A stretch of DNA of 64,000 nt from contig CALGRR010000109.1 in NCBI GenBank assembly GCA_937880805.1, positions 1 through 64,000 of the forward strand, given 5' to 3'. Numbering within the stretch: position 1 is the stretch's first letter; each line of letters opens with the position of its first letter. Shown here one piece after another: positions 34,826 through 44,300 of this stretch. Origin of the DNA: an uncultured Clostridia bacterium (GTDB lineage: Bacteria > Bacillota > Clostridia > Oscillospirales > Acutalibacteraceae). The translations under genes and the position numbers were made by a program. The notes below the pieces were generated by a model, which saw nothing but the letters and a program-made list of their open reading frames with translations, ran no database searches and was not told the DNA's origin.

Positions 34826-34912
34826 TATCGGCATATTTTATACAATAAAACCTTATATTTAAAATCCTTTGTGCAATATGTACGGGAAAGCAAAGCTATC
34901 CCTAAGAATTGA

Positions 34913-35914
34913 TTATTTTAATATTACCTTTTTGTTTGAAACAATTTCGTTTTTCAGTTCCTCACCGTTGAAATAACTCTGAAGATTCTGAAGGGTTATC
35001 TCTGCGATTCTGCGAAGAGCCTCGTGGGTAAGGAATGCCTGATGCGATGTTACGAGCACATTCGGCATCATAATAAGCCTTGAAAGAGTATCGTCCTGAA
35101 GAATGCTTTCGGAAAGATCCTCATAAAAGAATTCGCTTTCTTCTTCATACACATCAAGACCTGCTCCGCCGATTTTACCGCTTTTTATCGCATCTGTCAA
35201 CGCTTCGCTGTCAATCAACGCACCTCTTGAGGTGTTTAAAATATAAACTCCCTTTTTCATAAGCAAAAGAGATTCTCTGTTTATGATGTAGCGTGTTTTG
35301 CTTGTAAGCGGGCAATGAAGAGAAATTATATCGGATTGCTTAAACAAATCCTCAAGCGGAACATATTCGATTTTTTCGCTTGTGGGATTCGGGTCATATG
35401 CAATAACCTTCATTCCCATACCAAGGCATATGTCGGCAAGAGCAAGTCCGATTTTGCCCGTGCCGATAAGACCCATTGTTTTGCCGTGGAGGTCAAAGCC
35501 CACAAAGCCGTTTAGGCTGAAATTATGGTCACGGGTGCGTATATACGCCTTGTGCGTTTTTCTCACAAGAGTTAAAAGCAAAGCGATTGTGTGCTCGGCT
35601 ATTGCATAGGGTGAATAATCGGGCACTCTCACAACGGGCATAACATCCCTTGCTGCGGCAAGGTCAACATTGTTGTAGCCCGCACATCTCATTGCAATAA
35701 TTTCAATTCCGTTCTCTTTCAGAACATCAATGGTTTTTGCATCAATGCTGTCATTAACAAAAGCAACAACGCCTCTTGAGCCCTTTGCCATAACGGCTGT
35801 TTTTGCACTCAGCTTTGATTCAAAATATTCAATTTCAATGCCGTATTCATCCTTGAGCATATCGAAATAAATCTTGTCATACGGCTTTGTATCAAAAAAA
35901 CTTACCTTCTGCAT
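34913..35914 (-). CDS. ldhA: D-lactate dehydrogenase (LdhA-type 2-hydroxyacid dehydrogenase)
   Basis: NADH-dependent reduction of pyruvate to D-lactate, closing fermentative redox balance. The 333-residue protein has the LdhA-type start (VSFFDTKPYDKIYF), RCAGYNNVDL, SPYAIAEHTIALLLTLVRK, the NAD-binding GLIGTGKIG, catalytic Arg in NTSRGALIDS, a Glu in the VYEEE region, and the His in TSHQAFLTHEAL. GAAAGGA precedes ATG. It lies 44 bases after the DUF1015 gene and is probably co-transcribed. The ribosome site can pair with an upstream copy (35923-35930 with 35952-35959). A hairpin at 34884-34902 lies beyond its stop but lacks a T-run. Confidence 0.88.
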   Translation of the reverse strand: MQKVSFFDTKPYDKIYFDMLKDEYGIEIEYFESKLSAKTAVMAKGSRGVVAFVNDSIDAKTIDVLKENGIEIIAMRCAGYNNVDLAAARDVMPVVRVPDYSPYAIAEHTIALLLTLVRKTHKAYIRTRDHNFSLNGFVGFDLHGKTMGLIGTGKIGLALADICLGMGMKVIAYDPNPTSEKIEYVPLEDLFKQSDIISLHCPLTSKTRYIINRESLLLMKKGVYILNTSRGALIDSEALTDAIKSGKIGGAGLDVYEEESEFFYEDLSESILQDDTLSRLIMMPNVLVTSHQAFLTHEALRRIAEITLQNLQSYFNGEELKNEIVSNKKVILK

Positions 35915-35922
35915 AATATATC

Positions 35923-35959
35923 ATCCTTTCAGCAATAGTTTATCCCCGAAAGAAAGGAT
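35923..35959 (-). repeat. Inverted repeat covering the ldhA ribosome site
   Basis: Minus strand ATCCTTTC (35952-35959), overlapping the DUF1015 stop codon, is the exact complement of GAAAGGAT (35923-35930), the ldhA ribosome-binding sequence. Pairing would hide the site across a 21-base loop. Confidence 0.5.
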
Positions 35960-37203
35960 TATTTTAATTTGTGAATAAACAGACCGCTTAAAAGCTTTGG
36001 CTCAAACCAGGTTGATTTGGGCGGCATAAGCTTGCCAGCATCGGCAATATCCATAAGCTCTTTAAGCGTGGTGGGATACATTGAAAATGCAAGGCACATA
36101 TCATCGCTTGCTCTGCGTTCAAGCTCTCCCAGACCTCTTATTCCGCCAACAAAGTCAATCCTTTTATCTGTTCTCGGGTCATCAATTCCGAGAATGGGTG
36201 AAATAAGATTGTTTTGCAGAATTGAAACGTCAAGAGAAGCAACGGGGTCTGCTGCATCAAAGGTGTTTTCTTTTGCCGAAAGCTTATACCATCTGCTCTC
36301 AAGCAGCATTCCGAAGGTGTGTGCCTTTTCGGGCTTATAAGCCTCTGTGCCGATTTCTTCAATATCAAATTTTTTGCTTATTTTTTCAATGAATTCTGCG
36401 GGTGTGTTGCCGGCAAGGTCTTTCATAACACGGTTATAATCCATTATTTCAAGCTCATCGCAGTCAAAAAGCACGGCAAGAAAATAATTGAATTCTTCGC
36501 TTCCGTTATAATCGGGAAGCTGCTCACGGCGTTTAAGACCAACCTTAACTGCCGATGCTGCACGGTGATGGCCGTCAGCAATATAAAGATAATCAACATT
36601 TGCGAAAAGCTGTGAAATTTTCGCAATAAGCTCGGGGCAGTCAATTACCCAAACCGTGTTTGCAATTCCGTCATCGGTAACAAAATCATAAACGGGAGCG
36701 TGATTTTCTTTCCAGTCTGCGAGAACAGCGGTAATATCGCCGTTGGGGCGGTAGGTGAGAAAGATAGGTCCCGTGTTGGCATCGCAGTAATCAACGTGAT
36801 TTATTCTGTCGGCTTCCTTGTCTGCTCTTGTGAGCTCGTGCTTTTTGATGATATTGTTTATATAATCATCAATCGAAACGCAGCCAACAAGTCCCGTCTG
36901 GCTTCTGCCGTTCATAATCTGGCGGTATATATAGAATTTCGGTTCTTCATCCTGCTTGCATATGCCGTCTGAAACAAGCTTATCAAGATTTTCTCTTGCT
37001 TTAAGATAAACCTGCTCCGAATATAAATCCGTGCCTTCGGGCAAATCAATTTCAGCCTTATCAACGTGAAGAAAAGAATAGGGGTTGCCCTCAACCATTT
37101 TTGCCGCCTCTGCACTGTTCATAACATCATAGGGGAGTGCGGCAACCTTTGAAGCGTATTCGGAAACGGGTCTTATTGCTCTGAACGGTCTGAATACTGC
37201 CAT
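35959..37203 (-). CDS. DUF1015 family protein
   Basis: A 414-residue protein of the DUF1015 family, proposed by neighbourhood to be linked to hydroxyacid or serine metabolism but with no proven role. Blocks seen: VFRPFRAIRPV, VAALPYDVMN, the YIADGHHRAASAVK motif, and ERRASDDMCLAFSM near the C-terminus. The ATG complementary to 37201-37203 fits the family start; a TTG three codons upstream is also possible. It stands before ldhA on the same strand under its own promoter. DUF1015 genes often neighbour 2-hydroxyacid dehydrogenases in clostridia, as here. Confidence 0.88.
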   Translation of the reverse strand: MAVFRPFRAIRPVSEYASKVAALPYDVMNSAEAAKMVEGNPYSFLHVDKAEIDLPEGTDLYSEQVYLKARENLDKLVSDGICKQDEEPKFYIYRQIMNGRSQTGLVGCVSIDDYINNIIKKHELTRADKEADRINHVDYCDANTGPIFLTYRPNGDITAVLADWKENHAPVYDFVTDDGIANTVWVIDCPELIAKISQLFANVDYLYIADGHHRAASAVKVGLKRREQLPDYNGSEEFNYFLAVLFDCDELEIMDYNRVMKDLAGNTPAEFIEKISKKFDIEEIGTEAYKPEKAHTFGMLLESRWYKLSAKENTFDAADPVASLDVSILQNNLISPILGIDDPRTDKRIDFVGGIRGLGELERRASDDMCLAFSMYPTTLKELMDIADAGKLMPPKSTWFEPKLLSGLFIHKLK

Positions 37204-37256
37204 ATTTATCAACAGCCTTTCTGAAATAATTAAATATAATATTTTAAATTCAATAT

Positions 37257-37285
37257 ATATTACACCATTGTTAATAGTTTGTCAA
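37257..37285 (-). promoter_or_regulatory. Promoter of the DUF1015-ldhA operon
   Basis: Minus-strand TTGACA (complement of 37280-37285, exact) and TAATAT (complement of 37257-37262), 17-base spacer. Confidence 0.75.
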
Positions 37286-37300
37286 TTTATAAAACATATG

Positions 37301-37328
37301 TTGATTTTTAAAAATATTTATGTATAAT
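37301..37328 (+). promoter_or_regulatory. Promoter of the zinc-ribbon membrane protein gene
   Basis: TTGATT (37301-37306) and TATAAT (37323-37328, exact), 16-base spacer, 29 bases before the start codon. Confidence 0.78.
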
Positions 37329-37357
37329 GTAAATTAGAAAAATAAGGAGGTATTTCT

Positions 37358-38041
37358 ATGTACTGTCAAAATTGCGGAAAGCAGCTTCCCGACGGCGTAA
37401 CGGCTTGCCCCGATTGCACCGCAGCCGAAGCTCCTCAGGTTGAGGCGGTTCCCGTTTCACAGCCTGATGCATCGCAGAATAAAAAGCCTTTGTTCAAAAC
37501 ACCCGGTAAAGGCTCAAAAAGCTATGCGGCTCTTTTTACCGCCCTGCTTGTATTTCCCTCAACAATATGCATTGCAATAGATGTTGCGTTTGACCGTTAC
37601 GATTATTGGTTCGGCTATGTTGTCGGTGCTCTTCTTGTAACCTGGGTTGTTGCGGTTCTTCCCGTTCTTCGCATAACTCCCCCCGTTGTTACAAGCCTTA
37701 TCTGCTTCGGCTCGATTGTTTTGTATCTTTATTACATAGCACATAAATCGGGTCATATGGGCTGGCTTTCAAATTTCTTCCTGCCGCTCACAATTCTTAT
37801 GGCAGCGTTTATTGCCATTGATTCGGCACTTATAGGAAGCAAAAAAATAACGGGTCTTCATATTTTCTCGCTTCTCTCGGGCGAAGCTGCAATATATCTT
37901 ATCGCTTCTGAAATTATGTGGGATATATGGAAAAAAGGCGAGGTTGACCTCAAATGGTCGCTTATCGCAGCCTGCGGATTTGTTTCGGTTGTTGCGGTGC
38001 TTGAAGCATTCAGTTATATCGGAAGAGTTAATAAGAAATAA
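37358..38041 (+). CDS. Zinc-ribbon multi-pass membrane protein, unknown function
   Basis: A 227-residue protein. The N-terminus is a compact zinc ribbon (YCQNCGKQLPDGVTACPDC, Cys-x2-Cys pairs at residues 3/6 and 17/20), then a Pro/Gln-rich linker to about residue 55, then about six hydrophobic segments to the C-terminus. Zinc-ribbon membrane proteins of this layout are common in gut Firmicutes and have no known function. AGGAGG before ATG is strong. Single gene with its own promoter and terminator. Confidence 0.8.
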   Translation: MYCQNCGKQLPDGVTACPDCTAAEAPQVEAVPVSQPDASQNKKPLFKTPGKGSKSYAALFTALLVFPSTICIAIDVAFDRYDYWFGYVVGALLVTWVVAVLPVLRITPPVVTSLICFGSIVLYLYYIAHKSGHMGWLSNFFLPLTILMAAFIAIDSALIGSKKITGLHIFSLLSGEAAIYLIASEIMWDIWKKGEVDLKWSLIAACGFVSVVAVLEAFSYIGRVNKK

Positions 38042-38046
38042 GAGAA

Positions 38047-38076
38047 AGAGGTACGGAGCACCGTACCTCTTATTTT
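38047..38076. terminator. Two-way terminator, zinc-ribbon gene and GH20 gene
   Basis: Ten-bp perfect stem AGAGGTACGG / CCGTACCTCT (38047-38056, 38061-38070), loop AGCA, then TATTTTTA on the plus strand. Confidence 0.88.
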
Positions 38077-39482
38077 TATGCTCTGTGCCTTATGCTGTTT
38101 GCAAATGAAAGGGATTTTGAGAGTCTGTCAGGCAATGACGGATTCCACTCTTCGGGTGATGCGGGTGTTATGCCAAATTTATTGAGAATTTCCGAGTATG
38201 CCATAAATCGGCGGATAAAATCGGAATGGCTTCTGTTTTCGGGCAAAGTCCAGCCCGTTTCCGCAACTGCCGTAAATCTCGGGAAACACATATAGCAAAG
38301 CTTGTCAAAATTATTGATATATTCTGTCCAGACTGTTGCTTCAACTCCGATAATATTTTCGGGCTTTTTAACTCCCTTATGAACGGGATTATAGTTATAA
38401 GTTTTGATAAGCGGGGTCATACCGTAGGGGTAGTCGCAATAATAATGGAAAAATTCAGAAACAATAACCTTGCCGCCGATGTTGGCAAAATCGGAGGAAA
38501 GATTTTTTCTGTCCATCCATTTCTGCACCGTGGCGGATTTTTTTAGGTTGCCGCCCTTAAGGCTCTCATTCCACACAATGGCTTTTCTGCCTTTTTTCTC
38601 AAGAAAATCAATAACACGGTTTGTAAACCAGCCTTGCAGAGCTTCTTCATTTTTAAGACAGAGCTCTTTGATTTTATTCTGGCAGTCGGGGCATTCCTTC
38701 CACCTTGCCTTGGGGGCTTCATCGCCGCCTATATGGATATATTCGGAGGGGAAAATCTCCAGTATTTCCGAAAGAATATCAAAAACAATTTCAAAGGTTT
38801 TTTCTTTGCCTGCACACAGAATATCCTCAAAAATTCCCTGATGGGTCTTTACCGCAACGGGAGTGCCCTTGCAGGAGATTTCGGGATATGCGTGAAGAAG
38901 TGCTGAGCAGTGACCGGGAATATCGAATTCGGGAATAACGGTTATATATCTTTCTGCACAGTAGTCAACTATTTCACGCAGCTCATCCTTTGTGAAATAA
39001 CCTGAATATTCGCCGCTTTCTTTGAGCGTGCCGAAGCCCGAATGGTCTCTGACGGAGCCGAGAGCTGCTGCCTCGGGTCTGCTTTCAATAAACATACGGA
39101 AGCCCTGGTCATCGGTTAAATGCCAATGCATAACATTCATTTTAACGCTTGCTGCGGCATCAATCATTTTCTTTGTTTCTTCAAGAGAAACAATATGCCT
39201 TACCGTGTCAAGCATAAAGCCTCTGTATTTATATGCGGGCTTATCTTCAACGGTTACGCAGGGGCAGCTTTCGCCAAGCTGTGCAATGCTTTGCTTGCCG
39301 TAAAACTCTGCCTTCTCGCTTCCCGCAATCAGCTTTATGCCGTCGCTGTCAACGGTGAGAATATATTCTTCCTCTTCAAGAGCATCGGAAAGCTGAACCG
39401 TTGTTTCAAGGCTTTCAAGAGAAACCTCGCCCCCAAGATATGTTATTTTGTTGGGCTTCGGAATAATGTTGAGTCTGTTCAT
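38076..39482 (-). CDS. Beta-N-acetylhexosaminidase (GH20), cytoplasmic
   Basis: A 468-residue GH20 enzyme that releases terminal GlcNAc or GalNAc. It has a small N-terminal GH20b domain and the barrel blocks YRGFMLDTVRH, HWHLTDDQGFRM, VIPEFDIPGH and the catalytic Asp-Glu pair in IHIGGDEAP. No signal peptide, so it acts on imported oligosaccharides. The N-acetylhexosamine 1-kinase at 53,736-54,866 could use its product, though the genes are 14 kb apart. AGAGG precedes ATG. Confidence 0.92.
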   Translation of the reverse strand: MNRLNIIPKPNKITYLGGEVSLESLETTVQLSDALEEEEYILTVDSDGIKLIAGSEKAEFYGKQSIAQLGESCPCVTVEDKPAYKYRGFMLDTVRHIVSLEETKKMIDAAASVKMNVMHWHLTDDQGFRMFIESRPEAAALGSVRDHSGFGTLKESGEYSGYFTKDELREIVDYCAERYITVIPEFDIPGHCSALLHAYPEISCKGTPVAVKTHQGIFEDILCAGKEKTFEIVFDILSEILEIFPSEYIHIGGDEAPKARWKECPDCQNKIKELCLKNEEALQGWFTNRVIDFLEKKGRKAIVWNESLKGGNLKKSATVQKWMDRKNLSSDFANIGGKVIVSEFFHYYCDYPYGMTPLIKTYNYNPVHKGVKKPENIIGVEATVWTEYINNFDKLCYMCFPRFTAVAETGWTLPENRSHSDFIRRFMAYSEILNKFGITPASPEEWNPSLPDRLSKSLSFANSIRHRA

Positions 39483-39514
39483 TTTAATCCTCTCAATAAA
39501 AGCATATAGGATTT

Positions 39515-39530
39515 CACTTTAAAATAAGTG
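39515..39530. repeat. Small palindrome upstream of the GH20 gene
   Basis: CACTT-TAAAAT-AAGTG (arms 39515-39519 and 39526-39530), 33 bases before the GH20 start on its promoter side. A regulator site is possible. No clear promoter hexamers were found here. Confidence 0.35.
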
Positions 39531-39544
39531 GTATATTTGTAAGG

Positions 39545-39720
39545 CTGTGTGAAGAATTTGCTGTCGCAAAAGAGAAGTTGCTCATTACATTCGCAGTGAA
39601 GTATGGCCTTTTAGACCAAGTGAAGTTAAGCTTGCCCGCTTTGCCGCAGGCAAAACTTCACTGACCGAAGGTCAACTTCACTATCAAAGATAACTTCACT
39701 TGCCCGTAAGGGCAAAACTT
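39545..39720. repeat. Hairpin array 1: short variable hairpins between constant AACTTCACT linkers
   Basis: This fills most of the 286-base gap between the GH20 and CorC genes. AACTTCACT occurs exactly at 39654, 39674 and 39692. Between copies lie small perfect hairpins whose arms differ: TTTGCC/GGCAAA, GACC/GGTC, TATC/GATA and TTGCCC/GGGCAA with loops of 3-4 bases. The linker stays constant while both arms of each hairpin change together, which indicates selection on RNA or single-strand structure. The left end has GTGAAGAATT (39549-39558), shared with array 2. Confidence 0.75.
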
Positions 39721-39723
39721 AGT

Positions 39724-39753
39724 TGGGGCATCATCCACAAGGATGATGCCCCA
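39724..39753 (-). terminator. Hairpin terminator after the CorC-family gene
   Basis: Thirteen-bp perfect stem TGGGGCATCATCC / GGATGATGCCCCA (39724-39736, 39741-39753), loop of four. The minus-strand tail ACTAAGTTTTG is a weak T-run. Confidence 0.65.
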
Positions 39754-39768
39754 TTGCAGCCCGTTAAA

Positions 39769-41139
39769 TTAATCTTCATCTTCTTCGTCTGTTTCTTCAT
39801 CAACGGGCAAAATTTCAACTCTGATTTCGCCAATTCTGCGTTCTTCGTATGAAAGAACGGTGAAACGGAGATTTTTATATTCGGCAACGGCGGGCTCTTC
39901 GGGCTTTTCGGAGGGGAGATAACCGAGAAGGCTTATAACAAAGCCGCCAAGGGTATCGTAATCGCCTTCGGGGAACTCAACGCCCACAAGCTCATCAACC
40001 TCGTCAAGGTCTGTTGTGCCGTCAACGGTGAAGGTTGTTTCGTCAATTTTCTTGATTTCTTCCTCTTCATCATCATATTCATCCTGAATATTACCGACGA
40101 TTGATTCAAGAACATCTTCAAGAGTAACTATGCCTGCGGTGCCGCCGTATTCATCAACAACAACCGCAAACTGGGTGCGGCTTTCGTTCATTGCTTTAAA
40201 AAGGTCGCCGCAAGCCTGAGTTTCGGGCACATAAAGAGCCTTTCTCATAACTTTTTCTATCGTGAGGTCGGTGGGAATGTTGTGACCTACAAATTTAAGC
40301 AAATCCTTTGCGTAAAGAACGCCCACGATGCTGTCGGGGTCGTCTTTATAAACAGGAATTCTCGAATAACCGTTTTCAACCGCAATTTCAGCAACCTCTT
40401 CAAGAGAACGGCTCACTTCGATTGCAGTCATATCCGTGCGGTGGGTCATTATATCGCCTGCGTCAAGGTCGTCAAACTCAAAGATGTTATCTATCATTTC
40501 TTTCTGAGTATCCTCAATAACGCCTTTTTCGCCGCCAACATCAACCATCATTCTGATTTCTTCTTCGGTAACGTTTTCTTCGTCGGCATTGGGGTCAAAG
40601 CCTAAAAGACGAACAATAGCGTTGGTTGAGAGAGCAAGGAACTTAACAAAGGGTTTTGTTACGGAAGCGATAAATAAAAGTGCTCCAACCACCTTGAACG
40701 AAACCTTTTCGGGAATCTGCATCGCAATTCTCTTGGGTGCAAGCTCGCCGAGAACAAGTGAGAAATAAGATGTAAGAATGGTGATGAGAATAACCGATGC
40801 AACATCGATTACGCTCAGCGGAATAAAATCAACTATTGCGGTTTTGCTTAAAGCGTTGGTGAGCATATCGGCAAAGTTCTGCGAGGCTGATGCCGAGGTG
40901 AGGAAGCCTGCAAGGGTAACGCCGATTTGAATTGTCGAAAGAAATCTGCTTGAATTCTCTGTGAGTTTAACAATCTGCTTTGCTTTTTTATTGCCCTCTT
41001 CGGCAAGCTTCTGCATCTTTGTGTCGTTGAGTGAAACTATTGCCATTTCGCTCATTGCAAAGAATGCATTAACAAGGATAAGAACAAATAAAAGTAAAAG
41101 TTTTAACACGATTTCAATCGCAGGGCCCGGGTCATCCAT
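39769..41139 (-). CDS. CorC/HlyC family protein (CNNM-CBS-CorC_HlyC)
   Basis: A 456-residue membrane protein of the CorC/CNNM group, implicated in magnesium or cobalt efflux. It has a CNNM domain with about three to four helices (residues 1-190), a pair of CBS domains (DIMTHRTDM; RTQFAVVVDEYGGTAGIVTLED) binding adenine nucleotides, and a C-terminal CorC_HlyC domain before an acidic tail (DEETDEEDED). The start is the ATG complementary to 41137-41139, ten bases after GGAG; a longer form would add eight residues across that site. Confidence 0.9.
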   Translation of the reverse strand: MDDPGPAIEIVLKLLLLFVLILVNAFFAMSEMAIVSLNDTKMQKLAEEGNKKAKQIVKLTENSSRFLSTIQIGVTLAGFLTSASASQNFADMLTNALSKTAIVDFIPLSVIDVASVILITILTSYFSLVLGELAPKRIAMQIPEKVSFKVVGALLFIASVTKPFVKFLALSTNAIVRLLGFDPNADEENVTEEEIRMMVDVGGEKGVIEDTQKEMIDNIFEFDDLDAGDIMTHRTDMTAIEVSRSLEEVAEIAVENGYSRIPVYKDDPDSIVGVLYAKDLLKFVGHNIPTDLTIEKVMRKALYVPETQACGDLFKAMNESRTQFAVVVDEYGGTAGIVTLEDVLESIVGNIQDEYDDEEEEIKKIDETTFTVDGTTDLDEVDELVGVEFPEGDYDTLGGFVISLLGYLPSEKPEEPAVAEYKNLRFTVLSYEERRIGEIRVEILPVDEETDEEDED

Positions 41140-41178
41140 TATGGATTTGCTCCTTTCAATCATAAAAATTCAAAATGT

Positions 41179-41207
41179 ATTTTACCATAAGATATATGTA
41201 ATGTCAA
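41179..41207 (-). promoter_or_regulatory. Promoter of the CorC-family gene
   Basis: Minus-strand TTGACA (complement of 41202-41207, exact) and TAAAAT (complement of 41179-41184), 17-base spacer. Confidence 0.85.
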
Positions 41208-41243
41208 GTGAACGGAATCTGAACATATTTTATTATAAAAATA

Positions 41244-41272
41244 CTGACAAAAATATTAACTTATGATATAAT
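41244..41272 (+). promoter_or_regulatory. Promoter of addB-addA
   Basis: CTGACA (41244-41249) and TATAAT (41267-41272, exact), 17-base spacer. GGAG then sits before ATG 41302. Confidence 0.82.
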
Positions 41273-41301
41273 AAATTAATATTTGTTTTCGGAGATTAAA
41301 T

Positions 41302-44300
41302 ATGCTTTATCTGATTTTATCAAGAACGGGCGGCGGAAAAACCACCCACATAATGAATCTTGCGCAGGAGTTTTCAAAAGCCGATAAAAAAATAACTCTC
41401 ATTGTGCCGGAGCAGTTTTCGTTTATGAGCGAAAAAATAATGCTCGGCAGAATGGGAGCAGAAGCTATGGCGGATATTGATGTTCTGAGCTTTACCGCAC
41501 TTGGCGAAAAGCTGGTGGGCAAGCCTGCACTTCACGAACGCAGAAGGCTTGACGATGCGGCAAAGGCGGCTCTTATGTCGATGGCTCTTGAAGGGGTTAA
41601 GGATAAACTGAAGCTTTATAAAAAGCACACGGGCAGACGCTCAGTTATTTCGGAATTTACGGCTCTTTCAACCGAATTCAGGCAGAATTCCCTTTCAACC
41701 AATGCCGTGCGGCTTGCAATGGCAGATATGGAAGAAGGGCTTCTTAAAATGAAGCTTTCCGATATAGTGAATGTTCTTGACTCATATGATGCAATGATTG
41801 AAGGCAGCTATTTTAATCCCGATAATCTGCTTGATGAGCTTTGCGATGTTTTGCCCGAAAACGATTATTTTAACGGCAGAATTGTGTTTATAGATTCTTT
41901 CAGAGGCTTTACCGGTCAGGAATATAAAGTGATTGAGCATATTCTTTCAAAAGCGGCGGCGGTTTATGTTACTCTCTGCACCGATAATCTCAACAACTCC
42001 GATGACGAAACCGACCTTTTTGCACACACAAAAAGAACTGCGAAAAGGCTTATTGAAATTGCGAAGAAAAATTCAGTTGCGGTTGCAAAGCCGCAGTATC
42101 TTTCAATGCGTAATAAATTCAATAACTTTCCGCCGCAGTTCACAAGATATTTTTCACCCGAGCTTGCAGCCCTTGAGCAGGAGCTGTTTTCACCCTCGCC
42201 CAATGTTTATGAGGAGGAATGCGAAAACATAACGCTCTGCAAGGCGGCAGATATTTATGCCGAATGCGAATTCATTGCCTGCTCCGCAAAAAAGCTTATC
42301 CGCGAAAATGGCTACAGATGCCGTGATATAGCGGTTATTGCAAGAAACAGTGCCGATTATGAGGCACCGTTAAGAAGTGCACTCAAAAAATGCGGAATAA
42401 GTGTTTTTGATGACAGCCGTCAGCCCGTTGACGCTTCGCCCGTTGTTGCTCTTGTGAGCAGTGCGGTTCAGGTTGCGGCAAACGGATTTGATACCGAAAC
42501 ACTTATGAGATACCTCAAAACGGGGTTAACCGGAATGACGGTTGAAGAAATATCCGAGCTTGAGAATTATTGCTATATGTGGCAGATAAACGGCGGCGGA
42601 TGGCTTTCTGATTGGGAAAAGAATCCCCGAGGCTTCGGTGTTGAAATGACGGAAGAGGATGCTTCGGAGCTTGAAAAGCTGAATTCACTCCGAAAAAAAG
42701 CGGTTATGCCTCTTTGCGATTTGCGAAAAAAGCTTGAAGACGCAACGGGTTCGGAAGCGGCTGAAGCGGTGTTTGATTTTCTTGAGAATATCAAGGCATC
42801 CGAAAGCATAAAGGCTCTGGCAGAAAAGCTTGAAAAATCAGGCGAAAGCGGAATAGCACTCGAGCTTGAAAGGCTCTGGAATGTTATTATGGATATGCTT
42901 GACAGCCTTGAAACGCTGTTCAGAAACAGACACATAACTGCATCTGAATTCTCGCAGGCTATGGAGCTTATGCTCTCTGTTCAGACTGTGGGCAGTCTGC
43001 CGCAGGGGCTTGACGAAATAACAATCGGCTCGGCAGACAGAATAAGAACCGTAGCCCCCAAAGCGGTGTTTATTGCGGGTGCAAACAGCGGAGTTTTCCC
43101 CGCCTCCCCATCGTCGGGAACAGCACTTACGGATAATGACCGCAGAAAAATGAGCGAAATGGGTCTGGAGCTTTCGGGCTTCGGCGAATATAAGCTTGCC
43201 GAAGAAAAGCTTATTGCATATAACTCATTCTGCTGTGCATCCGAAAAGCTTTTTGTTTGCTGCCCCGAAAGGAATGCCAAGGGTGAACAGCTTGCACCCT
43301 CGGAACTTTATATCAAAATAAGAGAGCTTTTTCCTGAATGCAAAGAAACCGATGCCTCGCAGCTTGACGGAATGTATTATGTTGAAGGCGAAGCGGTTGC
43401 TTTTGAGCAATATGCAAAAACAAAGGGCAGAGAGAATGAATTCAGCCGTTCGCTTTTTGAATATTTTTCGCAAAAGCCCGAATATGCGGGCAAGCTTGCA
43501 GCCCTTGAGCGTGCGGGCGGAAGCAGAGCGTTCAGAATTGAAGATAAGGCTGCCGCAAAGGCTCTTTTCGGAAAGAATATGTTCATTTCCGCTTCAAGGG
43601 TTGAAAGCTATCATAAATGCCCGTTCTCATATTTCTGCCGCTACGGCATAAAAGCAATGCCCCGCAAAATTGCGGAGCTTGACCCTATGCAGAAGGGTAA
43701 TATAATTCACTATGTTCTTGAAAAGCTTCTCACCGATTTCAAGGGCGAAAAGCTTCTTGCACTTTCAAGGGAAGAAATCCTTGAATATATAACCCGCATA
43801 ATGAATGAATATCTGATCGCAAAGCTTGGCGGCGAAAATCAGAGCGAAAGATTTATGCATCTTTATAATAAGCTTGCTCTTTCTGTCTGTGATGTTGCAC
43901 AAAGGCTTATAAAGGAGCTTGCTTCAAGCTCGTTTGTGCCCGTTGATTTTGAGCTTAAAATCGGCTCCGACGGCGAAATACCGCCCTATGACCTCGATTT
44001 TGACAGCGGAAAAATCAGCGTTTCGGGTGCGGTTGACCGTGTTGATACCGCCGAAATAAACGGCAGAAAATATATAAGAATTGTTGACTATAAATCCTCG
44101 GGCAAGAGCTTCCGTTTGAGCGATGTGCTTCAGGGGCTCAATATGCAGATGCTGATTTATCTTTTCACTCTCTGGCAGAACGGAAAAGAAAAATACGGCG
44201 AGGTTACCCCTGCGGGCGTGCTCTATTATGCGGCAAAATCTCCGCAGATTTCCGCCGAAAGAGGCGAGGACAGAGAAAAGCTGAACGATAAAATTCAGAA

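Noticed and set aside
34884..34902. Terminator after ldhA
   Set aside because: An imperfect hairpin exists (GGGAAAGC/GCTATCCC) but no T-run follows on the minus strand, so read-through towards argC cannot be excluded.
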